Position numbers and translations under genes: made by a program
Part shown: positions 36,936 through 45,245 of the stretch, piece after piece
How the letters are laid out: each line of letters begins with the position of its first letter
Numbering within the stretch: position 1 is the stretch's first letter
Notes under the pieces: model-generated
What the model was told of the DNA's origin: nothing
The model's database searches: none
The model's input: the letters and a program-made list of their open reading frames with translations, nothing else
NCBI RefSeq assembly: GCF_029690065.1
Contig: NZ_CP121463.1
Span: forward strand, 1,364,001 to 1,428,000
Direction of reading: 5' to 3'
Origin: Arthrobacter sp. Y-9
GTDB lineage: Bacteria; Actinomycetota; Actinomycetes; Actinomycetales; Micrococcaceae
DNA length: 64,000 bases

Positions 36936-37880
36936 ATGAAATCACCACATCTTCGGCTCGATCCCGACGAAGTCCTCTGGACATCCGCCGAACTCGACCT
37001 GCTGGGTGTCCGGCATGCTCAACGAAGCCGCCTCGTGGAATCGGGTGTTCTCGTCCGGGTCCAGAGGGGCGCTTACGCCCGACGGGAACACGCTGTCGGC
37101 CTCCCAAAGTCGGGTCGCGCCGAGTTGCGGTTGCGGGCTCATAAGAAAGTCCACGCGCGACGCCGGAACCGGGCCTTCGTGTACAGCCACACCTCCGCTG
37201 CCCGCCTGCACGGTTGTCAGCTGTGGCATGCTGACGAGCAGGTCCACGCCACCTGTCGGACCAGGACGTCGACGCTCCGACTCGGTCCATCGACCGTGCT
37301 CCATCATCTTCCGGTGCTTCCCGACGAAATCTGTTCCTTCGGGGCCAGCGAAACCACTTCGTTGGAGCGGACCGTCGTCGACTGCTGCCGCATCCTGGAT
37401 CTTGAGGGGAGCGTTGTCGTCATGGATCAGGCCTTGCGCCTCGGCGCGGACCGCGCGGTGCTGGAGGGGTACGTCAAGCGGATGACCGGCCACCGGGGTG
37501 TGGTGAACCTGCGCCATGCCCTGGAACTCGGCGATCCGCGGAGCGAGTCGATGGGGGAGACCCGGACGAGATTCCTGCTGTGGTTCGAGAACATCGCGAT
37601 GCCGGTCTCCCAGTTCCCCGTCATGACGGATCGCGGCCTCAGACGCCTCGACTTCGCCTGGCCGGACTTGAAGGTCGCGCTGGAATTCGATGGCCGGGTG
37701 AAGTACTTCGGGAGCGTGCCGACGGATGAGGCGGTTTTTGATGAACGCGTGCGAGAGCGTCGGCTCATGGAAATGGGTTGGATCTTCGTCCGTCTGGATT
37801 GGAAGGACCTTGAGGATCCGGCCGGTGTGAAACGCCGGATTCATGCGGCCTGGGCGAAGGCTCGGGCTCGGGCCGATTGA
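36936..37880 (+). CDS. AbiEi-like/DUF559 domain protein (Vsr-like nuclease fold)
   Basis: This 314-aa protein begins with a winged-helix region (WTSAELDLLGVRHAQRSRLV, then GVLVRVQRGAYARR) like the AbiEi antitoxin N-terminal domain. It ends with a DUF559 domain of the PD-(D/E)XK fold. The motif RLDFAWPDLKVALEFDGRVK holds the Asp, the Glu and the Lys expected at the active site. It is monocistronic and not paired with a toxin gene. It sits between scpB and rluB, bracketed by inverted copies of a 65-bp palindrome. A chromosomal defence or DNA-processing role is possible but unproven. Confidence 0.75.
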   Translation: MKSPHLRLDPDEVLWTSAELDLLGVRHAQRSRLVESGVLVRVQRGAYARREHAVGLPKSGRAELRLRAHKKVHARRRNRAFVYSHTSAARLHGCQLWHADEQVHATCRTRTSTLRLGPSTVLHHLPVLPDEICSFGASETTSLERTVVDCCRILDLEGSVVVMDQALRLGADRAVLEGYVKRMTGHRGVVNLRHALELGDPRSESMGETRTRFLLWFENIAMPVSQFPVMTDRGLRRLDFAWPDLKVALEFDGRVKYFGSVPTDEAVFDERVRERRLMEMGWIFVRLDWKDLEDPAGVKRRIHAAWAKARARAD

Positions 37881-37905
37881 ACGGCGACGGCGGGCACGGT
37901 CCGCT

Positions 37906-37970
37906 GAAACAGTGTGTTTCCGCCGAGACAGTGAGCACAACACACTGTTTCAGCGGAAACACACTGTTTC
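37906..37970. repeat. 65-bp palindromic element, copy 2 (inverted)
   Basis: Arms 37906-37933 and 37943-37970 match at 26 of 28 positions around the 9-nt loop AGCACAACA. That loop is the exact reverse complement of copy 1's loop, so the two elements face each other across the gene. Confidence 0.8.
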
Positions 37971-38056
37971 GGCCGGGGTTCACGATGCGAGCCGGCAAAC
38001 ACGGGCATCCGGACCCCTGTAACCAACGTCTCCCTCCCTATGACGCGACCGTCCGG

Positions 38057-38184
38057 TAGACTGGTCCAGGGCTTCGGCCCTCTTTTCGGCATGCCACGAG
38101 GCTGCCAGGCGCTCCCCGGAACCGGTCCACCGGGACTACGGGTCGAGCGCAGCATCAGGTAACACCACAATTTAAGGCCAGGTA
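38057..38184 (+). promoter_or_regulatory. rluB promoter -10 and structured 5' leader
   Basis: TAGACT (38057-38062) looks like a -10 box; no clear -35 is present. The implied mRNA begins near 38068 with a small hairpin, AGGGC-TTCG-GCCCT (38068-38081), followed by CTTTT, which resembles a miniature intrinsic terminator. About 100 nt of further leader precede the ATG at 38185. It may act as an attenuator or as a stabilising 5' hairpin. Confidence 0.4.
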
Positions 38185-39555
38185 ATGACACAGTCGGGAC
38201 GACAGGGTTCACACCGGGGCGGCGACGCCCGTAACCAGGGCGGCAGCCGCCGCCAAGCCTCTTCGGGCTTCAGCAAGTACGGACGGGATGCCCAGCAGGG
38301 CGGCCGCAACGACGACGGCGGACGCCGCTCGGGCGGCTACGGCCAGGGCGGCAGCTCCAGCGGCAGCCGTGGCCAGGGCGCGGGCCGCGCCTCCTCCGGC
38401 GGCTTCGGCCGCGACGACCGTCGCGGGCAGGGTTCCGGCCGTGGCGAGTGGCAGGGCCGCGACTCACGTCCGAGCCGCGATTCCCGTGACGGCCGCTCCG
38501 GCGACTTCCGCTCCGGCGGCGACCGCTTCGGCCAGGACCGCGACGCCTTCACCAAGGACGGCGCCCGTAAGCCGAACCGCCCCAACTCCAACAAGCCGGG
38601 CTTCAACAAGAACGGCAAGCCCAAGGCCGGCACCGGCCGCGGTGGCGCCGGAACCGTCGGCGGCACCCGGAAGGGCGCGGGCCGCAAGCCTGTCGCCGCA
38701 CCCGGCCGTCCGGCGTCGAGCGCTGCTTTCGGCTCCGAGCGTTTCGGCGAGTACAAGGGCCCGGTGAAGTCCCCGCGGCGCGCGCCGCGTCGCGACGTCC
38801 CGGACCACGAGCTGCACAGCACCGAGGGCGTGCGCCTGCAGAAGCTCATGGCGCAGGCCGGCGTGGCCAGCCGTCGCATCTGCGAAGAGATGATCCTGGA
38901 AGGCCGCGTCGAGGTCGACGAGCAGATCGTCACCGAGCTGGGCCTGCGCGTGGACCCGGAGACGGTCGTCATCCACGTCGACGGCATCCGTCTGCAGCTC
39001 AACGACTCGATGGTCTACTACGCGTTCAACAAGCCCAAGGGCGTCGTCTCCACGATGACCGATCCCGAAGGCCGCCGTTGCATCAGCGACTACATCAAGC
39101 CGAGCCTCCTCCGGGGCGAGCGCCTCTTCCACGTCGGTCGTCTGGATGCCGAGACCGAGGGTCTCCTGCTCCTGACCAACGACGGCGAACTGGCCAACCG
39201 TCTGACGCACCCGTCCTACGAGGTGCCGAAGACCTACCTGGTCCAGGTGCGCGGTCCGTTCCCGCACGGCATCGGCAAGCAGATGCTCGAAGGCATCGAG
39301 CTCGAAGACGGCGTGACCCGCGTCGATTCCTTCCGTCTGGTGGATTCCACCCCCGGCAAGGTGCTGATCGAGGTCGTCCTGCACTCGGGCAAGAACCGCA
39401 TCGTGCGCCGCCTGTTCGACGCCGTCGGCTTCCCCGTCCTGCGCCTGGTGCGCCTCAAGGTCGGTCCCATCGGCCTGGGCGACCAGAAGCAGGGCAGCAT
39501 CCGCCGCCTGGGCAAGCAGGAACTCGGCCACCTGATGGCCGCGGTGGGGCTGTAA
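38185..39555 (+). CDS. rluB: RNA pseudouridine synthase, RluB family
   Basis: RluB makes pseudouridine in 23S rRNA. The C-terminal half has an S4 RNA-binding domain (VRLQKLMAQAGVASRRICEE) and a catalytic domain with the active-site Asp in VGRLDAETEGLLLLTNDGEL. GKNRIVRRLFDAVGFPV follows. The N-terminal ~200 residues are low-complexity and rich in Gly, Arg, Ser, Asn and Asp (GGSRRQASSGFSKYGRDAQ), an RGG-like disordered RNA-binding tail common in actinobacterial homologues. The gene has a 120-nt leader. tyrA starts 3 nt after its stop. Confidence 0.93.
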   Translation: MTQSGRQGSHRGGDARNQGGSRRQASSGFSKYGRDAQQGGRNDDGGRRSGGYGQGGSSSGSRGQGAGRASSGGFGRDDRRGQGSGRGEWQGRDSRPSRDSRDGRSGDFRSGGDRFGQDRDAFTKDGARKPNRPNSNKPGFNKNGKPKAGTGRGGAGTVGGTRKGAGRKPVAAPGRPASSAAFGSERFGEYKGPVKSPRRAPRRDVPDHELHSTEGVRLQKLMAQAGVASRRICEEMILEGRVEVDEQIVTELGLRVDPETVVIHVDGIRLQLNDSMVYYAFNKPKGVVSTMTDPEGRRCISDYIKPSLLRGERLFHVGRLDAETEGLLLLTNDGELANRLTHPSYEVPKTYLVQVRGPFPHGIGKQMLEGIELEDGVTRVDSFRLVDSTPGKVLIEVVLHSGKNRIVRRLFDAVGFPVLRLVRLKVGPIGLGDQKQGSIRRLGKQELGHLMAAVGL

Positions 39556-39558
39556 GGC

Positions 39559-40695
39559 ATGTCCGCCTTCGGCATGCACGGGCCCGGTCAGCTGACCGGC
39601 CCCGTCGTCATCCTGGGCACCGGCCTGCTCGGCGCGAGCATCGGTCTGGGGCTGCGGGGGCGGGGCGTGGAGGTGTACCTCTCGGATCCGTCGCCCACCA
39701 ACCAGGCCGTGGCCGTCGACATCGGCGCGGGGCTCCCGCTGTCCGCTTTCGCTGAGGCCGGGCACGACGACGGCGAGGTCCGCCTGGTCGTCGTCGCGTC
39801 GCCGCCGGATGTGACCGCCGTCGTCGTGGAGACCGCGCTGAACACCTACCCGAACGCCGTGGTGGTGGACATCGCGAGCGTGAAGGCCGGGATCCTGGCC
39901 GCGCTCACCGAGTCCGCGGCGGCGACCGGTCTCGACCTGAGCCGTTACGTCGGCACGCACCCCATGGCAGGCCGGGAGAAGTCCGGGCCGGTCGCGGCGC
40001 GTGGCGAGCTCTTCACGTCGATGCCGTGGGTGCTGTGCCCCGGACCGGCGACGTCGTCCGAGGCGCAGGAGACGGCGCGGACCCTCGCGCTGGACCTGGG
40101 CGCGATCGTCTACGAGTTCACCCCGACGGAGCACGACGAGGCCGTGGCGCTCGTGTCGCACCTGCCGCAGGTGATGTCGTCGCTGCTGGCCAGCCGCCTT
40201 CAGGAGGTGGGCGAGCACTCGCTCTCCCTGGCGGGCAACGGCCTGCGGGACACCACCCGCATCGCGGCGAGCGACCCGAAGCTCTGGGTGCAGATCCTGG
40301 GCGCGAACGCCGGCCCGATGGTCGAGATCCTGCACGGCGTGCGCGATGACCTGAACCGGCTCATCAACACGCTAGAAGCCCCGGAGGCGCCTGGCGCGCG
40401 GCTGGACCTGGCTCAGCTCATGAGCGAGGGCAATGCCGGTCAGGCCCGGATTCCGGGCAAGCACGGCGGCCAGGCCCGCAGCTATGCGTGGCTCACGGTG
40501 CTGGTGGATGACCGACCGGGGCAGATCGCACGGCTGCTCACCGAGATCGGTGAGATCGGCGTGAACCTGGAAGACATGCGCCTTGACCACTCGTCCGGGC
40601 AGAATGTGGGCATGGTGGAGCTTTCGGTGCTGCCGAGCAGGCACGATGCCCTGGTGGAAGAACTGAGCAAGCGCGGCTGGAAGGTGTTGCAATGA
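39559..40695 (+). CDS. tyrA: Prephenate dehydrogenase
   Basis: TyrA oxidatively decarboxylates prephenate to 4-hydroxyphenylpyruvate for tyrosine synthesis. The NAD-binding motif is VVILGTGLLGASIGLGLRG. The catalytic His lies in YVGTHPMAGREKSGP. A C-terminal ACT-type regulatory domain begins at SYAWLTVLVDDRPGQIARLL, consistent with tyrosine feedback. It starts 3 nt after rluB and overlaps cmk by 4 nt (ATGA), so it belongs to the rluB-tyrA-cmk-plsC-der operon. Confidence 0.94.
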   Translation: MSAFGMHGPGQLTGPVVILGTGLLGASIGLGLRGRGVEVYLSDPSPTNQAVAVDIGAGLPLSAFAEAGHDDGEVRLVVVASPPDVTAVVVETALNTYPNAVVVDIASVKAGILAALTESAAATGLDLSRYVGTHPMAGREKSGPVAARGELFTSMPWVLCPGPATSSEAQETARTLALDLGAIVYEFTPTEHDEAVALVSHLPQVMSSLLASRLQEVGEHSLSLAGNGLRDTTRIAASDPKLWVQILGANAGPMVEILHGVRDDLNRLINTLEAPEAPGARLDLAQLMSEGNAGQARIPGKHGGQARSYAWLTVLVDDRPGQIARLLTEIGEIGVNLEDMRLDHSSGQNVGMVELSVLPSRHDALVEELSKRGWKVLQ

Positions 40696-41495
40696 CCGAG
40701 GGAACCCCGAACCCGGGCACGGTGGCTGCCGCCGCCGCGTCCAGTGCCGCTGCTTCGCGCTCCGGCGAGGAGCACGCGGTGGTCCGTCCGGGCAGGTCGC
40801 TGCTCGTGGCCATCGACGGGCCCAGCGGTTCCGGCAAGTCCAGTGTGAGCAAGGCGGCGGCGCGTGCGCTGCGCCTGGCCTACCTGGACACGGGCGCGAT
40901 GTACCGGGCACTGACCTGGCACTGCCTCGATGCGGGTGTCGATCTGAGCAGCGCCGCGGCCGTGGAGAACGCCGCCGAGGCACTCGCGCTGCACATCAGC
41001 ACCAGCCCGGATGAGGAATTCGTGCGGGTCGGCGGAGTGGATGTCACTCAGGCGATCCGCGAACCGCGGATCTCGGAGCATGTGAGTGCCGTGGCGACCA
41101 CCCTGGGCGCCCGGACCGAGCTCATCCGGCGGCAGCGCGAGCTCATGGAGCAGCACCGCAACCGCATGGTCGTGGAAGGCCGGGACATCACCACAGTGGT
41201 GGCCCCCCGCGCCGAGGTCCGGCTCCTGCTGACCGCCAGCGAGGAGGCACGCCTGCGCCGCCGCGGCGTGCAGCTCGGCGGGACGCAGAGCAAGGAGCAG
41301 CTGGCCCAGCAGGTCCTGGCCCGTGACGCGAAGGACTCGACCGTGGTGAACTTCACCCGGGCTGCGGACGGCGTCGTCACCCTGGACTCGAGCGATCTGG
41401 ACTTCAAGCAGACGGTGGACGCGGTGCTGGACATCGTGCACCGGGTGCTGGAACACGGCATGCTGGGCTCCGTGCCCGCTGAACAGCGTGACTGA
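40692..41495 (+). CDS. cmk: Cytidylate kinase
   Basis: Cmk phosphorylates CMP and dCMP. The P-loop is AIDGPSGSGKSSVSKAAA, and YLDTGAMYRALTWHC and VVEGRDITTVVAP are family motifs. At 267 aa it has an Ala/Ser-rich N-terminal extension of about 35 residues. It overlaps tyrA by 4 nt and plsC by 8 nt. Confidence 0.95.
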   Translation: MTEGTPNPGTVAAAAASSAAASRSGEEHAVVRPGRSLLVAIDGPSGSGKSSVSKAAARALRLAYLDTGAMYRALTWHCLDAGVDLSSAAAVENAAEALALHISTSPDEEFVRVGGVDVTQAIREPRISEHVSAVATTLGARTELIRRQRELMEQHRNRMVVEGRDITTVVAPRAEVRLLLTASEEARLRRRGVQLGGTQSKEQLAQQVLARDAKDSTVVNFTRAADGVVTLDSSDLDFKQTVDAVLDIVHRVLEHGMLGSVPAEQRD

Positions 41496-42300
41496 CGACG
41501 GCGCGGCGCCCGTGGGTGCCGCACGCGCCGCTGCCGGTGGTTCGGGTGCCGGTGCTGCCGGTGCTCGTACCGGTACCGCCGGTGGTCGCGCCGCCGGCGC
41601 CGGTGGGACGACGCCGGTCCCGCACCGCGCCACCATGTGGTGGGCCCGGCCGGTCGGCTGGTTCCTGGATCATGTGGCGTACCGAACGACGGTGTACGGC
41701 CGGGAGAGCGTCCCGCGGGATGTTCCGGTGCTGTTCGTCGGGAACCACCTGAGCTATCTGGACGGTCCCGTGATGTTCGGGGCCAGCCCGGTGCCCATGC
41801 ACATCCTGGTCAAGCAGGAGATGTTCACGGGCTTCCTGGGCGGAGTCCTGAGAGGCTCGGGGCAGATCCCGGTGGACCGTTCGCACGGCCGCCAGGCGCT
41901 GAATACGGCGAAGTCCCTGCTCGATGCGGGCCGGAATGTCGGCATCCTGCCGGAAGGCACCCGGGGGAGCGGGACGGCCGCGAGCCTCAGCAACGGGGTG
42001 GCGTGGCTCGCGCTGCACACGGACGCCGTCGTCGTGCCGGTGGGGATCACCGGGACCCGGCGCGAAGGCGAACATCTGGATCATGTGCCCCGGCCCGGTC
42101 GGCGATTCGCCGTGGGCTTCGGGGAACCGCTGTGGCTGAGCCGCCAGGCGGGGGAAAGTGGCCGTGCTTCAATGGACAGGGCGGCCGAGGAGATCAGGCA
42201 GGCGCTGGTGACCGAAGTGTCACGCGTCGTGCGGAGAAGTGGACTTCAGCTGCCGGAGGGCAGCGTGGACCCGGCCGGGACCCGGCTGGAGAAGGTGTAA
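41488..42300 (+). CDS. 1-acyl-sn-glycerol-3-phosphate acyltransferase (PlsC-like)
   Basis: This 270-aa membrane-associated acyltransferase transfers an acyl chain to lysophosphatidate. The catalytic HX4D motif is NHLSYLDGPVMF and the glycerol-phosphate motif is LPEGTRGSG. VVPVGITGTRR is the fourth block. The N-terminal 45 residues are Gly/Ala/Thr-rich and low-complexity. GTG 41488 overlaps the end of cmk, and der follows after 9 nt. The position between cmk and der is conserved in actinobacteria. Confidence 0.9.
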   Translation: MTDDGAAPVGAARAAAGGSGAGAAGARTGTAGGRAAGAGGTTPVPHRATMWWARPVGWFLDHVAYRTTVYGRESVPRDVPVLFVGNHLSYLDGPVMFGASPVPMHILVKQEMFTGFLGGVLRGSGQIPVDRSHGRQALNTAKSLLDAGRNVGILPEGTRGSGTAASLSNGVAWLALHTDAVVVPVGITGTRREGEHLDHVPRPGRRFAVGFGEPLWLSRQAGESGRASMDRAAEEIRQALVTEVSRVVRRSGLQLPEGSVDPAGTRLEKV

Positions 42301-42309
42301 AGGGAGAAC

Positions 42310-43842
42310 ATGAGCGAGAAGCTGAACGGCCAGGAAGAGGAGTACGTCCCCGCTGGTCCGGACAACGTCGATGAGACGTTCGCCGCCATGGACGAGACCG
42401 AGCTGGAAGCCCGGGCCGCGAGTCTGCGGGCCGGCCTGGATGATTATGAGCTCGACGAGGAGGACGCCGCCCTTCTGGCGGAGCACCTCGGTGAGGACTT
42501 CGAGCAGGTGGAGCGCAAGCCCGCTCCCGTGCTGGCGATCATCGGGCGCCCGAACGTCGGCAAGTCGACGCTGGTCAACCGCATCCTGGGACGCCGCGAG
42601 GCCGTGGTGGAGGACGTCCCGGGCGTGACCCGTGACCGCGTCATGTACCCGGCGGAGTGGAACGGCAAGCGATTCACGGTCGTCGACACCGGTGGCTGGG
42701 AGCACGACGCCAAGGGCATCCACGCCTCCGTGGCCGCCCAGGCCGAGGTGGCCGTGGAATTCTCCGACGCCGTGCTGTTCGTGGTGGACTCCACCGTCGG
42801 CGCGACCGCGACGGACGAGCTGGTCATGAAGATGCTGCGCAAGGCCAAGAAGCCGGTCATCCTGGTGGCCAACAAGGTGGACGATTTCGTGCAGGAGGCC
42901 GAGGCCGCCGCACTGTGGGGCCTCGGTTTCGGTGAGCCGTACCCGGTGTCCGGTCTGCACGGCCGCGGTGTGGCCGATCTGCTGGATCATGCCATGAAGG
43001 TGCTGCCGGAGTTCTCCGCCGTGGATTCGGTCGAGCGCACGGGTGGCCCGCGCCGCGTCGCGCTGATCGGACGCCCGAACGTCGGCAAGTCCTCGCTGCT
43101 GAACAAGCTGGCGGGCTCCGAGCGTGTGGTGGTCGACAACCTCGCCGGCACCACGCGTGACCCGGTCGATGAGTACATCGAGCTGGGCGGCGAGACTTGG
43201 AAGTTCGTGGACACGGCCGGTATCCGCCGTCGTCAGCACATGGCGCACGGCTCGGATTACTACGCCTCGCTCCGCACGCAGGCCGCGCTGGAGAAGGCCG
43301 AGGTGGCCGTGGTGCTGCTCGCCGTGGACGAGGTCCTGAGCGAGCAGGATGTCCGCATCCTGCAGCTGGCGATCGAGTCCGGCCGCGCCATGGTGCTCGC
43401 CTTCAACAAGTGGGACCTGCTGGACGAGGACCGACGCCGGTACCTGGAGCGCGAGATCGACCAGGATCTGGCACACGTGGAGTGGGCGCCTCGCGTCAAC
43501 ATCTCCGCGAAGACCGGCTGGCACAAGGACAAGCTCGTGCCCGCCCTCGAGCTGGCCCTCGACAACTGGGATCGCCGCATCCCGACCGGCAAGCTGAACG
43601 CGTTCCTCGGCGAGCTCGTGGCCGCCCACCCGCACCCGGTGCGTGGTGGCAAGCAGCCGCGCATCCTCTTCGCGACGCAGGCCAGCAGCCGCCCGCCGAA
43701 GTTCGTGCTGTTCACCACCGGGTTCCTCGATCCCGGATACCGCCGCTTCATCACGCGCCGCCTGCGCGAGACCTTCGACTTCCGGGGCACCCCGATTGAG
43801 GTCTCGATGCGAGTCCGCGAGAAGCGTGGGCGGAACCGGTAG
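42310..43842 (+). CDS. der: Ribosome biogenesis GTPase Der (EngA)
   Basis: Der is a double-GTPase needed for 50S subunit maturation. Two G domains are present, with P-loops GRPNVGKST and GRPNVGKSS, switch regions GVTRDRVMY and [10 protein letters not shown], and NKxD motifs ANKVDD and FNKWDL. A C-terminal KH-like domain ends the chain. An acidic N-terminal extension of about 70 residues is typical of actinobacteria. AAAGGGAGAAC before ATG 42310 is a strong ribosome binding site. It is the last gene of the operon, and a hairpin terminator follows. Confidence 0.96.
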   Translation: MSEKLNGQEEEYVPAGPDNVDETFAAMDETELEARAASLRAGLDDYELDEEDAALLAEHLGEDFEQVERKPAPVLAIIGRPNVGKSTLVNRILGRREAVVEDVPGVTRDRVMYPAEWNGKRFTVVDTGGWEHDAKGIHASVAAQAEVAVEFSDAVLFVVDSTVGATATDELVMKMLRKAKKPVILVANKVDDFVQEAEAAALWGLGFGEPYPVSGLHGRGVADLLDHAMKVLPEFSAVDSVERTGGPRRVALIGRPNVGKSSLLNKLAGSERVVVDNLAGTTRDPVDEYIELGGETWKFVDTAGIRRRQHMAHGSDYYASLRTQAALEKAEVAVVLLAVDEVLSEQDVRILQLAIESGRAMVLAFNKWDLLDEDRRRYLEREIDQDLAHVEWAPRVNISAKTGWHKDKLVPALELALDNWDRRIPTGKLNAFLGELVAAHPHPVRGGKQPRILFATQASSRPPKFVLFTTGFLDPGYRRFITRRLRETFDFRGTPIEVSMRVREKRGRNR

Positions 43843-43943
43843 GTTCTCGTGGTGGTCGGGCGCTGACGGGCGTGCTGATGCGCGGCGGGTTGGCGGCCGA
43901 CTAGCGGCCGGCGGCTGAGTGACGGCGCTTGACGTACGACGGC

Positions 43944-43972
43944 GGCGGGTCTCCCTGAGAGGGAGGCCCGCC
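43944..43972 (+). terminator. Terminator after der
   Basis: A 13-bp stem (43944-43956 with 43960-43972, one G-T pair) closes a 3-nt loop GAG. It lies 102 nt after the der stop. Confidence 0.65.
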
Positions 43973-44008
43973 GTTGGCGTTTGCTGGGGGCGGTCTGTTC
44001 CGGGTCAC

Positions 44009-44072
44009 ATCGGTGCCCGAGTGTGTTCTCGGTGTGGTTATTGCCGCACCGAAGAGAATTTCGGGCACCGAT
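44009..44072. repeat. 64-bp imperfect palindromic element
   Basis: Outer arms ATCGGTGCCCGA (44009-44020) and its exact complement (44061-44072) enclose inner arms GGTGTGG (44031-44037) and CCGCACC (44044-44050). A TTCTC/GAGAA pair and small bulges lie between. The size resembles the 65-bp elements around the DUF559-like gene, although the sequence differs. Confidence 0.6.
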
Positions 44073-44095
44073 TTCCAGTGCTAGCCCGTGGGTCC

Positions 44096-44209
44096 TGCGC
44101 CGTTCCAGATGGACTGCGCCCTTCTAAGCGTCCTGCGCTCATCCTCGTGCGTTGCACCGTTCCTGGTGTACCGCGCCCTTCCTGGTGTGTTGCGCCGTTT
44201 CTGGTGGGC
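44096..44209. repeat. Six degenerate 19-bp tandem repeats
   Basis: Six consecutive units of exactly 19 bp start at 44096, 44115, 44134, 44153, 44172 and 44191. The consensus is TGCGCCSTTCCTGGTGTRC. The fourth unit contains a small inverted repeat, TGCACC-GTTCCT-GGTGTA. The period is not a multiple of 3, so the array is not a coding repeat. Confidence 0.65.
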
Positions 44210-44304
44210 GGCGCCTCAAGGGGGAGCGGAACGTCAGCAAAGGCGCGGTTCTGTGGTTCCGGCCCACTCCGACCCGCTTGGGCCAGCTCCGGCTCGATGG
44301 TGGT

Positions 44305-45243
44305 TCAGCAACCGGCACCGTGGGGGTTCTGGTTGCAGTCATCGGCGTACCAGTCGACCTTGGAACGCCAGACGGACAGCCGCACCCCCGGGGACGTGAC
44401 CGTGGCTTCGCCCGGGATCGGCATGGTGGGACCTCCGTTGATGCTGTAACTCCCGTGGAACCGGGTGGTCACGCTGGCGACGAACTCGCCGGTGCGCTGG
44501 TACGCGTGGGACGTCCTGGTCTCGGTGCCCCATTGCGCGTTGGGCAGGGACGTCCCTTCGAGCTCGGTCGGGCCGAGCGTGGTCCCGTCGCCATAGTCGT
44601 ACGTGGAGGAGACGGGGTAGACCGTCAGGGTGATGCTCTGACCGAGGAGCGTCAGGGGGAACGTCTGTTTCGTCGGGTGCGAGTAGAAGTTGGTGTTGAA
44701 CCCGACCAAGGTGTGAGGCTGTGGCTGGACTCCGAACTCGGCCGCGTTGATTTTGCGCGACTGGAACTCACGAGCCATCAAGCCCGGAATGTTGAGCAGC
44801 GCCTGAGCCTCCCGGGGGTTGTAGACACACGTGGGTGAGCCATCGTTGGTCCACTGCGACCACTCGGGGTCCGACAGCCCGATCGGCGCATAGCGGTACT
44901 GCGCCAAGTACCCGGCCTCTCGGTGGTCCGCGCCGGCCGGACACTTCTGGGCATTGCGGTTCGACCCGAGGCACTTGGTGTCCTGGCTGCCGGCCTTGTC
45001 GATCTGGCAGGGGAGCGTGAGAAGCCACTGGTACTTGGGGGCGTCAGGCGAGGTGTGGACGGATGTGAAAATCACGCCCGTAGGAGTCGGATTGGTCGTT
45101 GTAGCCCCCTGCTCGACGTGGTCATCCACTAGGAAAGGATCATCCACATCTGTGCTGGCTCTAGCTGCCGGAGTTCCAACAAGCATCGCGACGAGAATCA
45201 CCGCGCCCCAAATCCAGGGCACCTTCTGATGGGAGTGAGCCAC
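44305..45243 (-). CDS. Secreted PKD-domain protein
   Basis: This 312-aa exported protein has an N-terminal signal or membrane anchor (WIWGAVILVAMLVGTPAARA). It has six Cys, likely paired outside the cell. A PKD-like beta domain near the C-terminus is shown by STYDYGDGTT and TSHAYQRTGEFVASVTTRF. GTG 45243 lies 2 nt after the lipoprotein stop codon, so both are made together. Such PKD/DUF6318 pairs recur in Arthrobacter relatives. A role in cell-surface adhesion or envelope function is only a guess. GC is visibly lower than in the core genes. Confidence 0.75.
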   Translation of the reverse strand: MAHSHQKVPWIWGAVILVAMLVGTPAARASTDVDDPFLVDDHVEQGATTTNPTPTGVIFTSVHTSPDAPKYQWLLTLPCQIDKAGSQDTKCLGSNRNAQKCPAGADHREAGYLAQYRYAPIGLSDPEWSQWTNDGSPTCVYNPREAQALLNIPGLMAREFQSRKINAAEFGVQPQPHTLVGFNTNFYSHPTKQTFPLTLLGQSITLTVYPVSSTYDYGDGTTLGPTELEGTSLPNAQWGTETRTSHAYQRTGEFVASVTTRFHGSYSINGGPTMPIPGEATVTSPGVRLSVWRSKVDWYADDCNQNPHGAGC

Positions 45244-45245
45244 GG

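Larger units (their letters stand above)
43843..44304. other. Repeat-rich intergenic region after der
   Basis: These 462 bp contain no gene I can support. They hold the der terminator, a 64-bp imperfect palindrome (44009-44072) and a 19-bp-period degenerate array (44096-44209), in that order. Confidence 0.6.

Noticed and set aside
44096-44209. CRISPR array
   Set aside because: The 19-bp units are contiguous and degenerate with no spacers, and no cas genes are present in the window.
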